DNA of 64,000 bases, from NCBI GenBank assembly GCA_025084515.1, contig JAJAGP010000085.1, positions 1 through 64,000 on the forward strand. Reading direction: 5' to 3'. The position numbers were made by a program, and so were the translations under genes. This document shows positions 12,757 to 25,300 of the stretch, one piece after another. The notes beneath the pieces were generated by a model, which searched no databases, was not told where the DNA came from, and was given only the letters and a program-made list of their open reading frames with translations. Origin of the DNA: Ancistrus triradiatus (Eukaryota; Chordata; Actinopteri; Siluriformes; Loricariidae). Numbering within the stretch: the first letter of the stretch is position 1; every line of letters begins with the position of its first letter.

Positions 12757-13671
12757 CTGGCCGAGAAGAAGCAACACAAATTCAGGATAATGGGTTTATT
12801 TGATCCAAGACTTACCAAATTCTTGTTCTAATTTGAGCTAAAAAGAACCAGCACGCCAAGAGTTATAGTTCGTTTTTTCTTTAGATAAGCCAGTGCTGTG
12901 TCTATAGAGTAAGCAAGAAGGTACATACCTGAAACGTTCATTGACAAATGACATCAAAAGTTGATTATTTTCAAGATCAGCCCCGTTGGAATACGTAATG
13001 GGAATCTCTAGAGACCCAGACCCAGTGTGAAGAGTCAGGCTGAGCAGCGGAGTGCTTTTGCAACGCCAGAAAGTGTTTTTCCAAGCAGAGAACACTCAAT
13101 TACCCCGTCTATTTTTGGAGGACCGTCTTTCGACACAGAAAGCCCCCTCCTGCTTTCTCAGGGTTGATGACTTGGTTTGGCCAGAGCATATACTACAGGA
13201 TATCGTTTTACCATTCCCGCAATATGGCTACATTGTTTTAAGAGGGACCATTTAATTCAGAGCAACAGCTGCTACAGTCAATGGCAAATACCATACAGAA
13301 GATACGAATTTGATGTCATTGCTGCTAGGGTTAAGGCTGAGGAATTGGAAAACTTGACTGGTCTGGAGAAAGCTCTGACCTCAATCTTATCAACGAGTTG
13401 GCTCTCACCAGATACGAGTTCCATGGAGTTCCTTATTCTCCAGAGTCCAACAGCGGTCTGCTTTACACCACTCCAGCCAAGGCGTGGTGCAAGGCTGTTT
13501 GGAACTGTGGCTGCTTCAGCCAAGCTGTTGTTGCTCCTAGATTTTCTTCCTTTTTTCTAACTGAGCAAGACAGAAATTTTAAATTGTTGTGCCATTTTTA
13601 TAGAGTAGGCATCCTATTGTATAATAATGCTGTGAAAGTTGCCAATTTTTGCCAGTTGGAATGGTAGTACT

Positions 13672-13935
13672 GGTGCGGCATGGCCGCAGGTCCTAATGAC
13701 CAAGGTTCGGCTCTCATCTCCGGTTTCTCGGTGTACATGATGCCATATTCTCTCCATGGCCATGTGGCTTTTCTGAAAGTGCTAGTAGACCGGCTACTCT
13801 AAATTGACCCATAACTGACTGGCACCATATCCAGGGTTTAGCGTGAACTAGCAGCCAGCGCTTCCAGGATGAAGCATGACTATAGATGACTAATTAAAAG
13901 GGGTGTCCACATGCTTTTTGGCAAGTATCGATTTC
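13672..13935 (+). mobile_element. Degenerate SINE with a GGGTGTCCACA end
   Basis: Order seen: GGCATGGCCGCAGGTCCTAA, GGTTCGGCTCTCATCTCCGG (B-box-like), CCATGTGGCTTT, GGCTACTCTAAATTGACCC, CCAGGGTTTA and AGCGCTTCCAGGATGAAGC. This is the usual order of a fish tRNA-SINE body. It is followed by AAGGGGTGTCCACATGC, the kind of end seen on the Tc1-like element at 23121-23512, so two repeats may abut here. Confidence 0.55.
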
Positions 13936-15604
13936 AGGTTGAACAACAAGAGAGCAGTCAAACACCAGTGGAAGTCTACACAGTTTAATGACACAGCAGT
14001 CCAGTTTATGGAAGTTTGTCGTCACATACAGGCTGGAGCATGTACAGAGCACACATTCCTACACCCGTACATCGCTACATAGGCTACGCATCGTGTGGGT
14101 TTCTCATTTCAGTGTCTACGGACAAGCGGCGTCAACAGCCAGTTCATTAATATGGCACGTTAAGATGCCCAGAGCTACAACAAGGTCGAGCAGTAATGGA
14201 GATAATGACAAAAAATTAAGGCGTTGAACAGTTTGGCACTGAGCTAGGCTGCGGATACGATACTGCGACGCAACGTGGCGACGCTTGATAATTGGCACAG
14301 CGCTTCACAAAATGGAGCGATCAATAAATATACGATGGGAAATCAAACCTAGTAGTCATCACGTAACCACGCAACCAGTGCTGCTACACAGTGTTCGAAA
14401 GTTGCTGTATTTGGTGTGTTGAGAATGGCAGCCAAACAAACTGGTCAGCCCTGGTCCCTTTGAACTGATGGATAGGGGCAAACGATGAATGCCGAGTAGT
14501 TGCAAACCTACAACGCTTACGTGACAGTGCAACACATTTCCTGTTGCAGTTACGACGCAAACAGGGAACTGAGAAGCCTGAAAAAGTACTGAGAAAGAAA
14601 TGTGGTAGGAAACGCCGCAGCGGCTAAGATAGGGAAGGAAATAAAGGAAAGATGGCTCTCATTTCAGGTCCATTCCTGAACCCGACTCCGACAAAAGATT
14701 GGGTGGCAAATTGGGGGTCCAACTCCATCCATGTCCGCCATTTCCCCCTCAATCGCCATTGGTTATAGTGGGAATATAGACAGCAGGAGTTGGACAGTAT
14801 AAATGCAGCCTGAACTCTGCCTCTAGTGGCTCTTGACTCCACCTCCAAGCCACGTCCATATACTGTATTTTGCTCTGAACCCCATTTTTCTGCACTTCTG
14901 TTTATTATCACTTAACACACATCCCACAGAGTTATTACCAGTAAGAACTGGGCCCTGTAAGGTTTTCTATACAGTATAGTTTTTATACAATGGTCGAAAG
15001 GAATATGATACCTTTGATACCCCAACCATAATCTGACCGGATTTACTCCAGCATTGGTCCAGTCCCTAGCCTGGCCCTCATATCATGCACGTAACCATTT
15101 GTATTTTAGCCCAATTACCGGGAATACATCTCCAGTCCATTCAGAGCCAATACACTTTTGATTTGTCCACCCCTGCATCATTTCCACACACCTTTTCTTC
15201 CCACACAAGCAGAAGATTAAAGCCAAAGACAGAGCAGGATTACCAAACACATAATTGACCATAATCAGACGGATAAACAGCGAACCTAACATTGTGTAAA
15301 ACCTACAAACTTGCATCAGTGCATGTGATGGGGGGGGGAAACAAGAGAGCTTTTGAGAGGAAGACGACTTGCTTTGTGAGGCTGCCCTCATGCCTCGAGA
15401 TGCACTGAAATCTCAGTCAACGGAAATGACGAAAACTTTTGACTGAACAAAGGTTAACGTCAGCTTAGGGAACGAAGCCTTGTGTGTATGGTGTTTACAT
15501 TTATCTACACACGCTTTACTCTGGAGCGTGGAGCTGCGGCAGAACTGGATTACTGACCAGATGGTCCAAGACTCAGCCATGATTGCGCCCTCTGGTGCTA
15601 TTAA

Positions 15605-16015
15605 CAGGGGTGTAACGATACACTGCTCACCATCGACTTATGACTTTCTGATTTCTGAAGTGTAAACAGCGCAAAGTAATGCGCATTTCCTTGAATACAA
15701 CAGCAAAAACAACAGAGGAAACAGACGTTTAAAATTGTAAATAAAATACTCTGTTGTAGCTTCACCATATATTAAATAAAAGAGTGCAGACGTTCCTTTT
15801 TTCTGAAGAATAACACAAAAAAGTGCAATAACATGTTTTCTTGTATCAAAATGTAGACGAAAAGAATCTGTTCGATTAAAAGAACTTAGGAGGAGTTTTA
15901 AATGCATATGTGAGCGCAACATGATTGCGCCCTCTGGTGTTCGAAAAATGCAACTGCTTTAGATGGCGTAGTAAACAGAATGCAGTCTCTATGGCGATGC
16001 ATCGTTACACCCCTA
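15605..16015. mobile_element. hAT-like non-autonomous element (MITE), 18-bp inverted ends
   Basis: The left end is CAGGGGTGTAACGATACA; the right end read inverted is TAGGGGTGTAACGATGCA. They differ at only two of 18 positions. Flanking 8-mers GCTATTAA and GTAATTAC agree at five of eight positions, compatible with a decayed 8-bp target duplication of the hAT superfamily. The 411-bp interior encodes no transposase. Confidence 0.7.
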
Positions 16016-16350
16016 GTAATTACCAAAGCTGGTCAGTCAGAGGGCTCTCATATTGAGTATTTTGATATTTTGGTTTCAGGATCTTAACCATTTCGATGTC
16101 CACTTCAGCCACATTGGGTTCTTTTGCTGCGTCCTTTTTCTGCGTCAGTAGTCTTGTTCAAACAATGCTGGTTTTGTTCGGACCGAACCTCCCTCTCTTC
16201 AAACGTACCGTCCCGTCACACGAAAAGCAGCGATGCAGCGAACAACAAAATGGCAAAATTCCCAACGCTACGTTGAAAGCATTGAGAGCAATTTAAAAAC
16301 CTCGTCCCGGGCCGCTGGCTGGGTCGTTTGACGTCCCTTTCCTGTAGGAC

Positions 16351-19300
16351 TCACAATAAGTTGCGGCTGTAATTGCAGGAGGCGGAGAGGAAGGGCGTGG
16401 TGGGGGCGCTGTACGGCGGAGGGGGCGTCGAGGAGCTCAGGTCCGGGTAGGGCTGCAAGCCCAGCTGCCTGTTGTCCTGCAGCTTGCGCACCACGACGCG
16501 GCAGAACTCCTCGCTGTGGCGCTCGCACGTGTCCAGCAGCTTGCGGACTTTGGCGGTGCGGGTCGCCTGGTTGGCCACCAGCTCGTAGTCCTCATGCATG
16601 AGCAGCTCGCCGGCCAGCAGGGCGTCCAGGCTCTGGTTCAGACACGCCTCCGTCATCTGGCGCACCACCTCCTCGCGGCGCGCGCTGATCCAGCGTGACG
16701 CAGGGCCCTGGGTCTCCGGCGGCAAGCGGAAATCTGAGGGCGATGACGAGCGGATATTAGCGTGGGAACAGAGGAAGGTTAACGTGCGCAGGTGCAGTAG
16801 AGCGCTGCTTACCTTGGGGATGTGGCTGCAGAGTAAGCGGCTGGATATTTAAGGGCAGCTGGCTCTCACACTGAGATGCGTGGAGTTCGAGGGGCATGGT
16901 GAAATCAGAAACGAGCTGGGCTGTCTGGTAATCGGGGTTCTGGATGATCTTTGAGCCGTGATCCATCAAAGGCTTGGGGGGATCCAGAGGTATGGACACC
17001 ACCGATAATGGTCCGCCTGAGAATGGTGCGAGAGTTCCATCAGTGGGCTATTAGCCAGCTTTTGTTATGTAAAGCCATGTGTGTATACAGGAAATTGTGC
17101 ACGTTTCATGAGAGTACAGCTCACCCTGGGATGGATTTGATATGGTAAGACAGCCTGGCTGGGACATATCCGTTTCCTGAGAGGAGAAGGACCCAGATCC
17201 TGATGTGGAGCTGTTGTCCTGTTGAGGTGCATAGAATGTGATTAAAAACGAACCATCGGCAATGTCGCATCATTTCTTTCTGTCCAGACCACATCCCAAA
17301 GATTCTCAGTGGGCTTCAGGTCTGGACTCTGTGGTGGCCAATCCATGTGTGAAAATGATGGCTGCATGTGTGACAATTATTTTTACATACATGTATATAT
17401 AAAAATCTCACTGTGTGCACAATGTAAATGAAAATTACTGACGGGCCAGGGTGTGTTGTGTTCCTTCAGGCTCTTTTCATCCGTTCGCTTCACATTGGTT
17501 GGTGCTGAGGAGTAGCTACTTGACGGTCGCATAAGCTGAGAAGCAGAGAAGACCAGATTATGGTGTGTAATTAGGAGCCACTTGAAGGTGGACTGGCAAT
17601 TAACAGCATGTGGATCAGTGGAAGAGAGGATTACAGAGTGACGAATCCAAGTTTGATGTTTTTGGATCCAACCATGGGCTATATGTTTCACACGGTCATT
17701 ATACCACTGCTAAAACAACTGATCATATACATGTACAGTGGGGCAAAAAAGTATTTAGTCAGCCACTGGTGGTGCAAGTTCTCTTACTTAGAAAGATGAG
17801 AGAGGTCTGCAATTTTCATCATAGGTACACTTCAACTATGAGAGACAAAATGAGAAAAAAATCCAGGAAATCACATAGTAGGATTTTTAAAGAATTTAAT
17901 TGTAAATTATGGTGGAAAATAAGTATTTGGTCAATAATAAAAGTTCGACTCAATACTGTGTAACATAACCTTTGTTGGCAATGACAGAGGACAAATGTTT
18001 CCTGTAAGTCTTCACCAGGTTGGCACACACTGTAGCTGGTATTTTGGCCCATTCCTCCATGCAGATCTCCTCTAGAGCAGTGATGTTTTGGGGCAACACG
18101 GACTTTCAACTAGCGCCACAAATTTTCTGTGGGGTTGAGGTCTGGAGACTGGCTAGGCCACTCCAGGATCCTGAAATGCTTTTTACGGAGCCACTCCTTC
18201 GTTGCCCGAGCGGTGTGTTGAGAGATCTTGCGTGGAGCCCCAGATCGAGGGAGATTATCAATGGTCTTGTATGACTTCCATTTTCTTAAAATTGCTCCCA
18301 CAGTTGATTTATTCACACCAACCTGCTTGCCTATTGTAGATTCACTCTTCCCAGCCTGGTGCAGGTCTACAATTTTCGTCCTGGTGTCCTCTGACAGCTC
18401 TTTGGTCTTGGCCATGGTTGAGTTTGGAGTCTGACTGTTTGAGGCTGTGGACAGGTGTCTTTTATACAGATAACGAGGTCAAACAGGTTCCATAAATACA
18501 GGTAACGAGTGGAGGACAGAAGAGCTTCTTAAAGAAGAAGTTACAGGTCTGTGAGAGCCAGAAATCTTGCTTGTTTGTGGGTGACCAAATACTTATTTTT
18601 CACCATGATTTACAATTTAGTTATTTAAAATTCCTACAATGTGATTTCCTAATTTTTTTTTCTCATTTTGTCTCTCATAGTTGAACTGTAGCTATGATGA
18701 AAATGAGGTAAAAGTAGGAGAGCTTGCAAAGTCCACGGCTGACTAAATACTTTCTTGCCCCACTGTACATACAAGTTCTCACCTTTGAACGTTTGACTTG
18801 TAGCACCGCCTCCAGGACGTCGATTTCATCAAACCTCCGCAGCATGGGTTCCAGTTCAATAAGGCAATCTGGTGCGCAAAAGCACAGCACGCATAAAATA
18901 GCACCAAAACTACAAAGCACTGCGTTATTCGCTGCATGACAGGAAGTCGCAAGTCTTAAAATGAGGAACCAAAGCTCAGAGGGTGGAGGGACGAAACAGG
19001 CCATTTGAAAACTAATTTCTTGGGATTAGATGGTCCTGAAGAAACGAAGACAAAAGGTCAACCTACGATCAAGCTACACAACTGCACGCAAATTATGATG
19101 ACCAGAACATCAGTGCAAAGCTGAGTCAGAAGTCAAATCCAGGTCAGGCTAGCTTTTAGAGACTCCAAGAGGCTACAGTCAACATATTTTCCTGATTAGC
19201 TGCCTTCTGTTATCTGTATAGCATCTGTAATCAACTTACTATGACCTATAAAAGGCAGGATGATGCTGGTATTCTGTTTTGAGTTTGGCAGGACATTACA

Positions 19301-22300
19301 AAGATCAGGAACTTGAATGGATCATCGTTAGTCCACCACCGTGGGGCCTGGGGTCAACGTAAACCGACTGAACTAGCACGCCTTTCAAGGGATCACCAAA
19401 CCTACAGTTACAGGAAACATTCAGTTGCAGTTATTGCTGCACAGGGGGGTCACAGCAGATACTGAAAGCAAAGGGTCACATACTTTTGCCACTCACTAAT
19501 ATGTAATATTGGATCATTTTCCTCAATAATAAATGACCAAGGATTATATTTTTGTCTCATTTGTTTAACTGGGTTCTCTTTATCTACTTTTAGAACTTGT
19601 GTGAAAATCTGATGATGCTTTAGGTCATATTCATGCAGAAATATAGAAAATTCTAAAGGGTTCACAAACTTTCACGCACCACTGTAAGACCTGGTGGACG
19701 ACTCTGGGATTGCTTGATGCCTGGAGAAGTTTGCGACACCATTTTACTTGATTTGCGGCTTGTAACTTGTTTTTAACCACATTTCATGACCACGCCCAAC
19801 CCATGAGCGATTTCACCTCACATCTGCCGATAGGAACAGGTTCAAACGAGATTTCTGGATCGAAACTTAACGGCTGTTCCAGTGGAGGTGGTTCTGGTGC
19901 TGGTAAGTAACGTGAGCTACCGCACCCATGATTCGTCAGTCTGATCTGAAAATTACGGGGTTTGATTTGGCTAGATACTAAAGCTGCCAATCCACAGCGC
20001 ATCATGTAGGAACTATGAGAAAGAGCTCGTGCCAAGAACTGAAAGGTCGTCCACTCACTGAGGAAGGACGGCCGCTCGTCTGGATTGGCGGTCCAGCCGC
20101 AGGTCATGAGGTTGACGAGCGTGTCCCTGCAGGGGATGTCTGCTGGCAGGCTGTCGAGTCCCGTATCGGGCCGAGAGCCACGGAGGACGCTGAACATTAT
20201 CTGCATGGGATTCGTGGCATCTGATCCAGACAGAAAAAACAAAACAGTTACCTGGGTCAGGCTGGAAAGAAGGCTTGTTGTAAGCAGTCTTATTGGTTTA
20301 ACCATCACCAGCTTAACAATCACTCTCTCACACTCACACACACACACACAATTTCACTTCTGCTACCTTCAAAAGGTATCCGGCGCGAGAGCACTTCCCA
20401 CATGATGATGGCATAACTGAAAGAGGAAGCACAGAGAAGCGGGTGTGAATGATCGAGGACTTGCCAGTCTGAAATCCCCCTTTAGAGGAAACAAAACCCT
20501 CGCTCTGGTCTGTGCATTTCAACAGGCCTCGGTGACTCATTAGAGTTCAGCTGCTTGATCTGTCACGTGCAAAATAAAAGCGCTTCCGGGAAGGAACCCT
20601 TTCACAGACGGGCAAGTCCGCAGAAGTGTCACTGCTCAGGGCTCATAAACAATGCTGGATTGTTCGCTGTTCTGGGAACCGTGACGAGATTAGGTATGTC
20701 GCAGGTATCTGGATTTCCCACGCGAGTTGGCCAAAGGTCACGGAGAAAATGCTCGAGGCAGGTTAGAGTGGTTAGACCGGAACACAGCACCAGAACTAGT
20801 GGTCGAACAGTCCATGCCTAAAATGTGTTTCCTGCATTACAGCTTGTAGCTGAGAACACTGAGTGACAAAAACAGAGATGCTGAGAGAACGGCGGGGCAG
20901 CTTATGAGAAAATGAAAAGCCTTTCCAGCCTTCCAACTTGTTGCTCTTAGCTGGGACTGGAATTGGAAACGAAAAGATGCCCCCCATCATGTGCACTGCT
21001 GTAACGTAAGCGAGAGTGCAATGACTAAGAAAACAAACCTGTACATGTCCTGTTTGACATCTGCTCGCCGGCTTTTGTTGGGTTCGTACTCTTCAGGCGG
21101 CATGTAGATCACGGTGCCCCCCATCTCGGCGGGCTTCGACCCAGACCCTTTGCTGATTGACAGCTGGCGCCACTTAGACAAGCCGAAATCGGCTATCTGG
21201 AAACAGAGACGAGATCCAGTTCAAATAACTCAGTCTTCCATAACCAGTCTGCCCTGACCCCCTATTCAGACCACTAACCAGCAAGAATGGAAGGCGATCC
21301 GGAAGAGAGCGGAAGCAGACAGTGTTCTGAATGGTTTCTTACCTCTACCTACACCCTCCGCTTTTGCTTACATACAGTGGGGCAAAAAAGTATTTAGTCA
21401 GCCACTGATTGTGCAAGTTCTCCTACTTAGAAAGACGAGAGGGGTCTGTAATTTTCCTCACAGGTACACTTCAACTATGAGAGACAAAATGAGGGAAACA
21501 ATCCAGGAAATCACACTGTAGGATTTTTAAAGAATTTAATTGTAAATTATGGTGGAAAATAAGTATTTGGTCAATAACAAAAGTTCAACTCAATACTTTG
21601 TAACATAACCTTTGTTGGCAATGACAGAGGTCAAACGTTTCCTGTAAGTCTTCACCAGGTTGGCACACACTGTAGCTGGTATTTTGGCCCATTCCTCCAT
21701 GCAGATCTTCTCTAGAGCAGTGATGTTTTGGGGGCAACACGGACTTTCAACTCAAGGTGTCTTTTATACAGATAACGAGGTCAAACAGGTGCCATTAATA
21801 CAGGTAACGAGTGCTTCTTAAAGAAGAAGTTACAGGTCTGTGAGAGCCAGAAATCTTGCTTGTTTGTGGGTGACCAAATACTTATTTTCCACCATGATTT
21901 ACAATTAAATTCTTTAAAAATCCTACAATGTGATTTCCTGGATATTTTTTCTCATTTTGTCTCTCATAGTTGAAGTGTAGCTATGATGAAAATTACAGAC
22001 CTCTCGCATCTTTCTAAGTCGGAGAACTTGCACAATCAGTGGCTGACTAAATACTTTTTTGCCCCACTGTACAACGCAAGACAGCAGAGATCATGAGGTG
22101 AAGCCCAGCCCGATAAGCAGATAAGTAGGAAGCAGGTCCGGTTTTTTCAGTAGTACTCGCTTGTTTGTGCATTCTCTCTAAGCTATAACTATATAAACTG
22201 GTTCACATTCACTCATTGAGTCTCTGGTTCCGTCCATGTGTTCGTGACGCTGTTGATGCATTTTTGGATTCCCTCAAACAAAACCATCAGTCGTTTCAAT

Positions 22301-25300
22301 CTCTCATCCATCACTCCTGTTGTCAGCGGCAACTCCGGCGCATTTATGTCAGCCTTCTTGTGAAAATAGCCTTTCTATTTACATGGCAGTAGCCTAAAAA
22401 CTGTGACAACGACCATGTCCGGCCGACGTCCATTTCACAGAACGTTCCACAGATGTTAAACAGCTCACACCAGAACGAGCTACATACTCCAGTAGAAATA
22501 CCTACGCTTCAACTGCAAATCAGCCCGAAACTCTGTAATCGCACGTCTTCCCTTTTCCAGGAATGCATCACAAATTTGGTAATGACCTTGGCTGGAGCGT
22601 GGCCAGATTCTGGAAAGAACCCAGATGAGGCGATTGCTCACAGGCTATCATCAGGACGTTTTTCCCACTCCAGCTCTCACACCGTGAGCATAAGCCAGAG
22701 AGGGTTGGAGTCCATCCATTCAAACAAAAACTGTCCCTCTCTCCCCCACTCGCAAAAATGCCAAATGTGAAACTTGACTGAGTGGGAGAGACTGAGTCAT
22801 GGCTCTTGCAACATTCAGGAAGCCGCAGTGAAAGTGGCAAACGCTCCACAGAGCTCCGAATTTGGTACGTGGCAAAAGTCACAAACCTTGACATGGTACT
22901 CGCCGTCCAGCAGAATGTTCTGCGTCTTCAGATCATGGTGCAGCAGTGGAGGAGTCATGTTGTGGAGGAAGTTGACGCCCAGCGCGATTTCGTACAGAAC
23001 GCGCAGCCTGAGTGGCCAAGCCAGCACTGGATACATGCTTTTCTGAGGTGTAGAGTGAGACAAGAAATATCATTGGGGCTTCTATTCTTTGGGAACCTTC
23101 TCGCTGATTTTGAGCTGCACTATACAGGCAAAAGTTTGTGGACACCCAAGAAATGACGCCAAAAACACGGGTATGGAGTTTGCCCCCTACTTTACTGCTA
23201 CTAGATTTTGTAACATGACTGTGAAGTTGGATGCTGAGGTTAGACAGTAAGCCCTGGCTTATTTCTGGCATTCCAGTACATTTTCAAGCTGTCTGCCGTG
23301 CAAGCCAGCTAATCGATCAAAGAGAGCAAACCAACTCTCTATGGGCTTTGTTTGAGGACTTAAAGTTGATGAACTGACTCATTGGAAGTACAAACCTATA
23401 AATGTGTCATACTGAGAGTCACTGGGGCAGCAGTACAACCCATTCTTCTGCCACTGTCTGTCTATGGAGAATTTAAAAAGGGGTGTCCAAAAACTTTTGT
23501 CTGAATAGTGTACATTTTCGACCGCCGCCTTCTTATAATAGCCTGTACTGGCCACTCGCTCTCACACAACCCAAAAGCATAACAGAACCACCTCCAGACT
23601 TAACAGCAGGTGATGTTTTACTTCAAACACAGTTTGGTTCAGTCTCTCTTTAGACCACAGCACTTGATTCTTAAGAAGCTCTGCATGATCCGACCATTGT
23701 GCTGCAGCCTTCAGATTAGAACTGCAGCGCAATTTGGTCACCGAAAAAGGTCATACATTTTCAGTTTCCAGCCAAAACAACGGTTAAACAGACCTCAAAT
23801 CAAGTGACAAATATCTAATCTACTGGTCATAAATATAAGAAAGTAATTAAAAAACTTTGGTGTGGCTGTCAGTGCTGTATTAACCCCATGGACACAAAAA
23901 CCTGAAATTAAACCAGGCCACCAAATTTAGACCTCAGTCAAATAAACTGAGAAATGGGAAACAAAGGCTTGAACTTGCTGCCCAAACACACTTGTGGCTT
24001 CACTCAACAACTTCAGATGAAGAATGTCACCAGAATGCAGGCAACCCACGCAGTTTCGTCTTTCCTTTGCCCTCGGTTGTTACCGCTCCTGTTCGGTACC
24101 ACAGAGCCAGTTCACTTGCTTATAAAATGTTCAGGACGATAAATTATATTTGAGTAAAAGCATAAACTTGGTGTGTTGTTATATAGACCTCCTAAATCAA
24201 ATGATGGTGCTCCTGCTTGTAAGAGATTGTGAAACTGTCCGTGTTACTTTCTTTTTTCGAAAATTGTACCCAGTTCCCAGTTCATCTTGACCTTCTTCAC
24301 TGCAAAAATGGAACCAGACGGTGAAATAAACAAAGTAAAGAAAGGAATAAAAACCCTGTCGTGTCCAAATATTTAAGCAAGTCTAAAAAGGTTGCTCTTT
24401 TCATTTATAAAATCAGCAAGCAACATCACAAGAGTAACCGGGCGAACAGTAAGGACAAACCTCATGCAGAAGCTCATCCAGAGAGCCATTGGTCATGTAC
24501 TCGGTGACGATACAGAAGAACTCGGGCTCATTACACACGCCAAAGATCTGGATGATGTGGTTGAACCTGGCCTTGTGAAGCACCTCGGCTTCTTTCAGCA
24601 AACAGTTCCTTTCTCTGCAAGGAAACACAGTTTGATAGCATTGCGGTTCGGGCCTGAGGTTTCTCTTTCATTTCCACGGCAAACAATCGAGACATGCCCT
24701 ACACCATAACCCTGCATCAAACAGATAAGGCCCCTCAATGGTGGCAGCTTGGTTTTCAACCCCAAACCTCTCGATTCCATGCCAGTTCTTAATTACACAC
24801 AGTGGTCTGCCCAAGTTGCTCCTCACGAACCTGTATGAGACCATTAAAAACGAGCCCTGCAAAATCCCCGAAGGCACTGGCAACGACCTCACGCACACCT
24901 TCTTCAATCCAGACAGGAAGGGATGGCTGCTGAAGCTAGGAGGAAGAGGTAAGACGTGGAAGAGGAGATTCATTCTCACCAATAACTGCTTGTACTACTT
25001 GGAGTCTGAATCTGGGGTGGTATCCCTGGAACTCTTGGTTCAAGGCTGATATACAGCCAGCACAGCACACCTATATCCACCTAAGTCGCCAATCCACCCA
25101 CTGGCATGTCTTTGGGTGGTTGCTGGGAACCAGTGGCGTGACATATAAGGAGCACTACAATAACAGGTAGTGCTGCATTTAAGCAAGGTTCTAGGCCTGG
25201 CTCTGCCAAAGCTGCCACCACTGGTTCCTTAACCCTCTATTGCTATTAGATAAACACTGTAAATTTAAACTCATTAGATGTGCAGCACCAATACCACCAT

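Larger units (their letters stand above)
12757..16350. other. Region between the y+LAT start and the ripk2 3' end
   Basis: The 5' untranslated exon and promoter of the y+LAT gene should lie just above 12756 on the minus strand, but I cannot fix them. The rest holds the SINE at 13672-13935, a hAT-type MITE at 15605-16015 and unique-looking sequence. Open frames such as 13177-13560 have no recognisable product. Confidence 0.45.
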
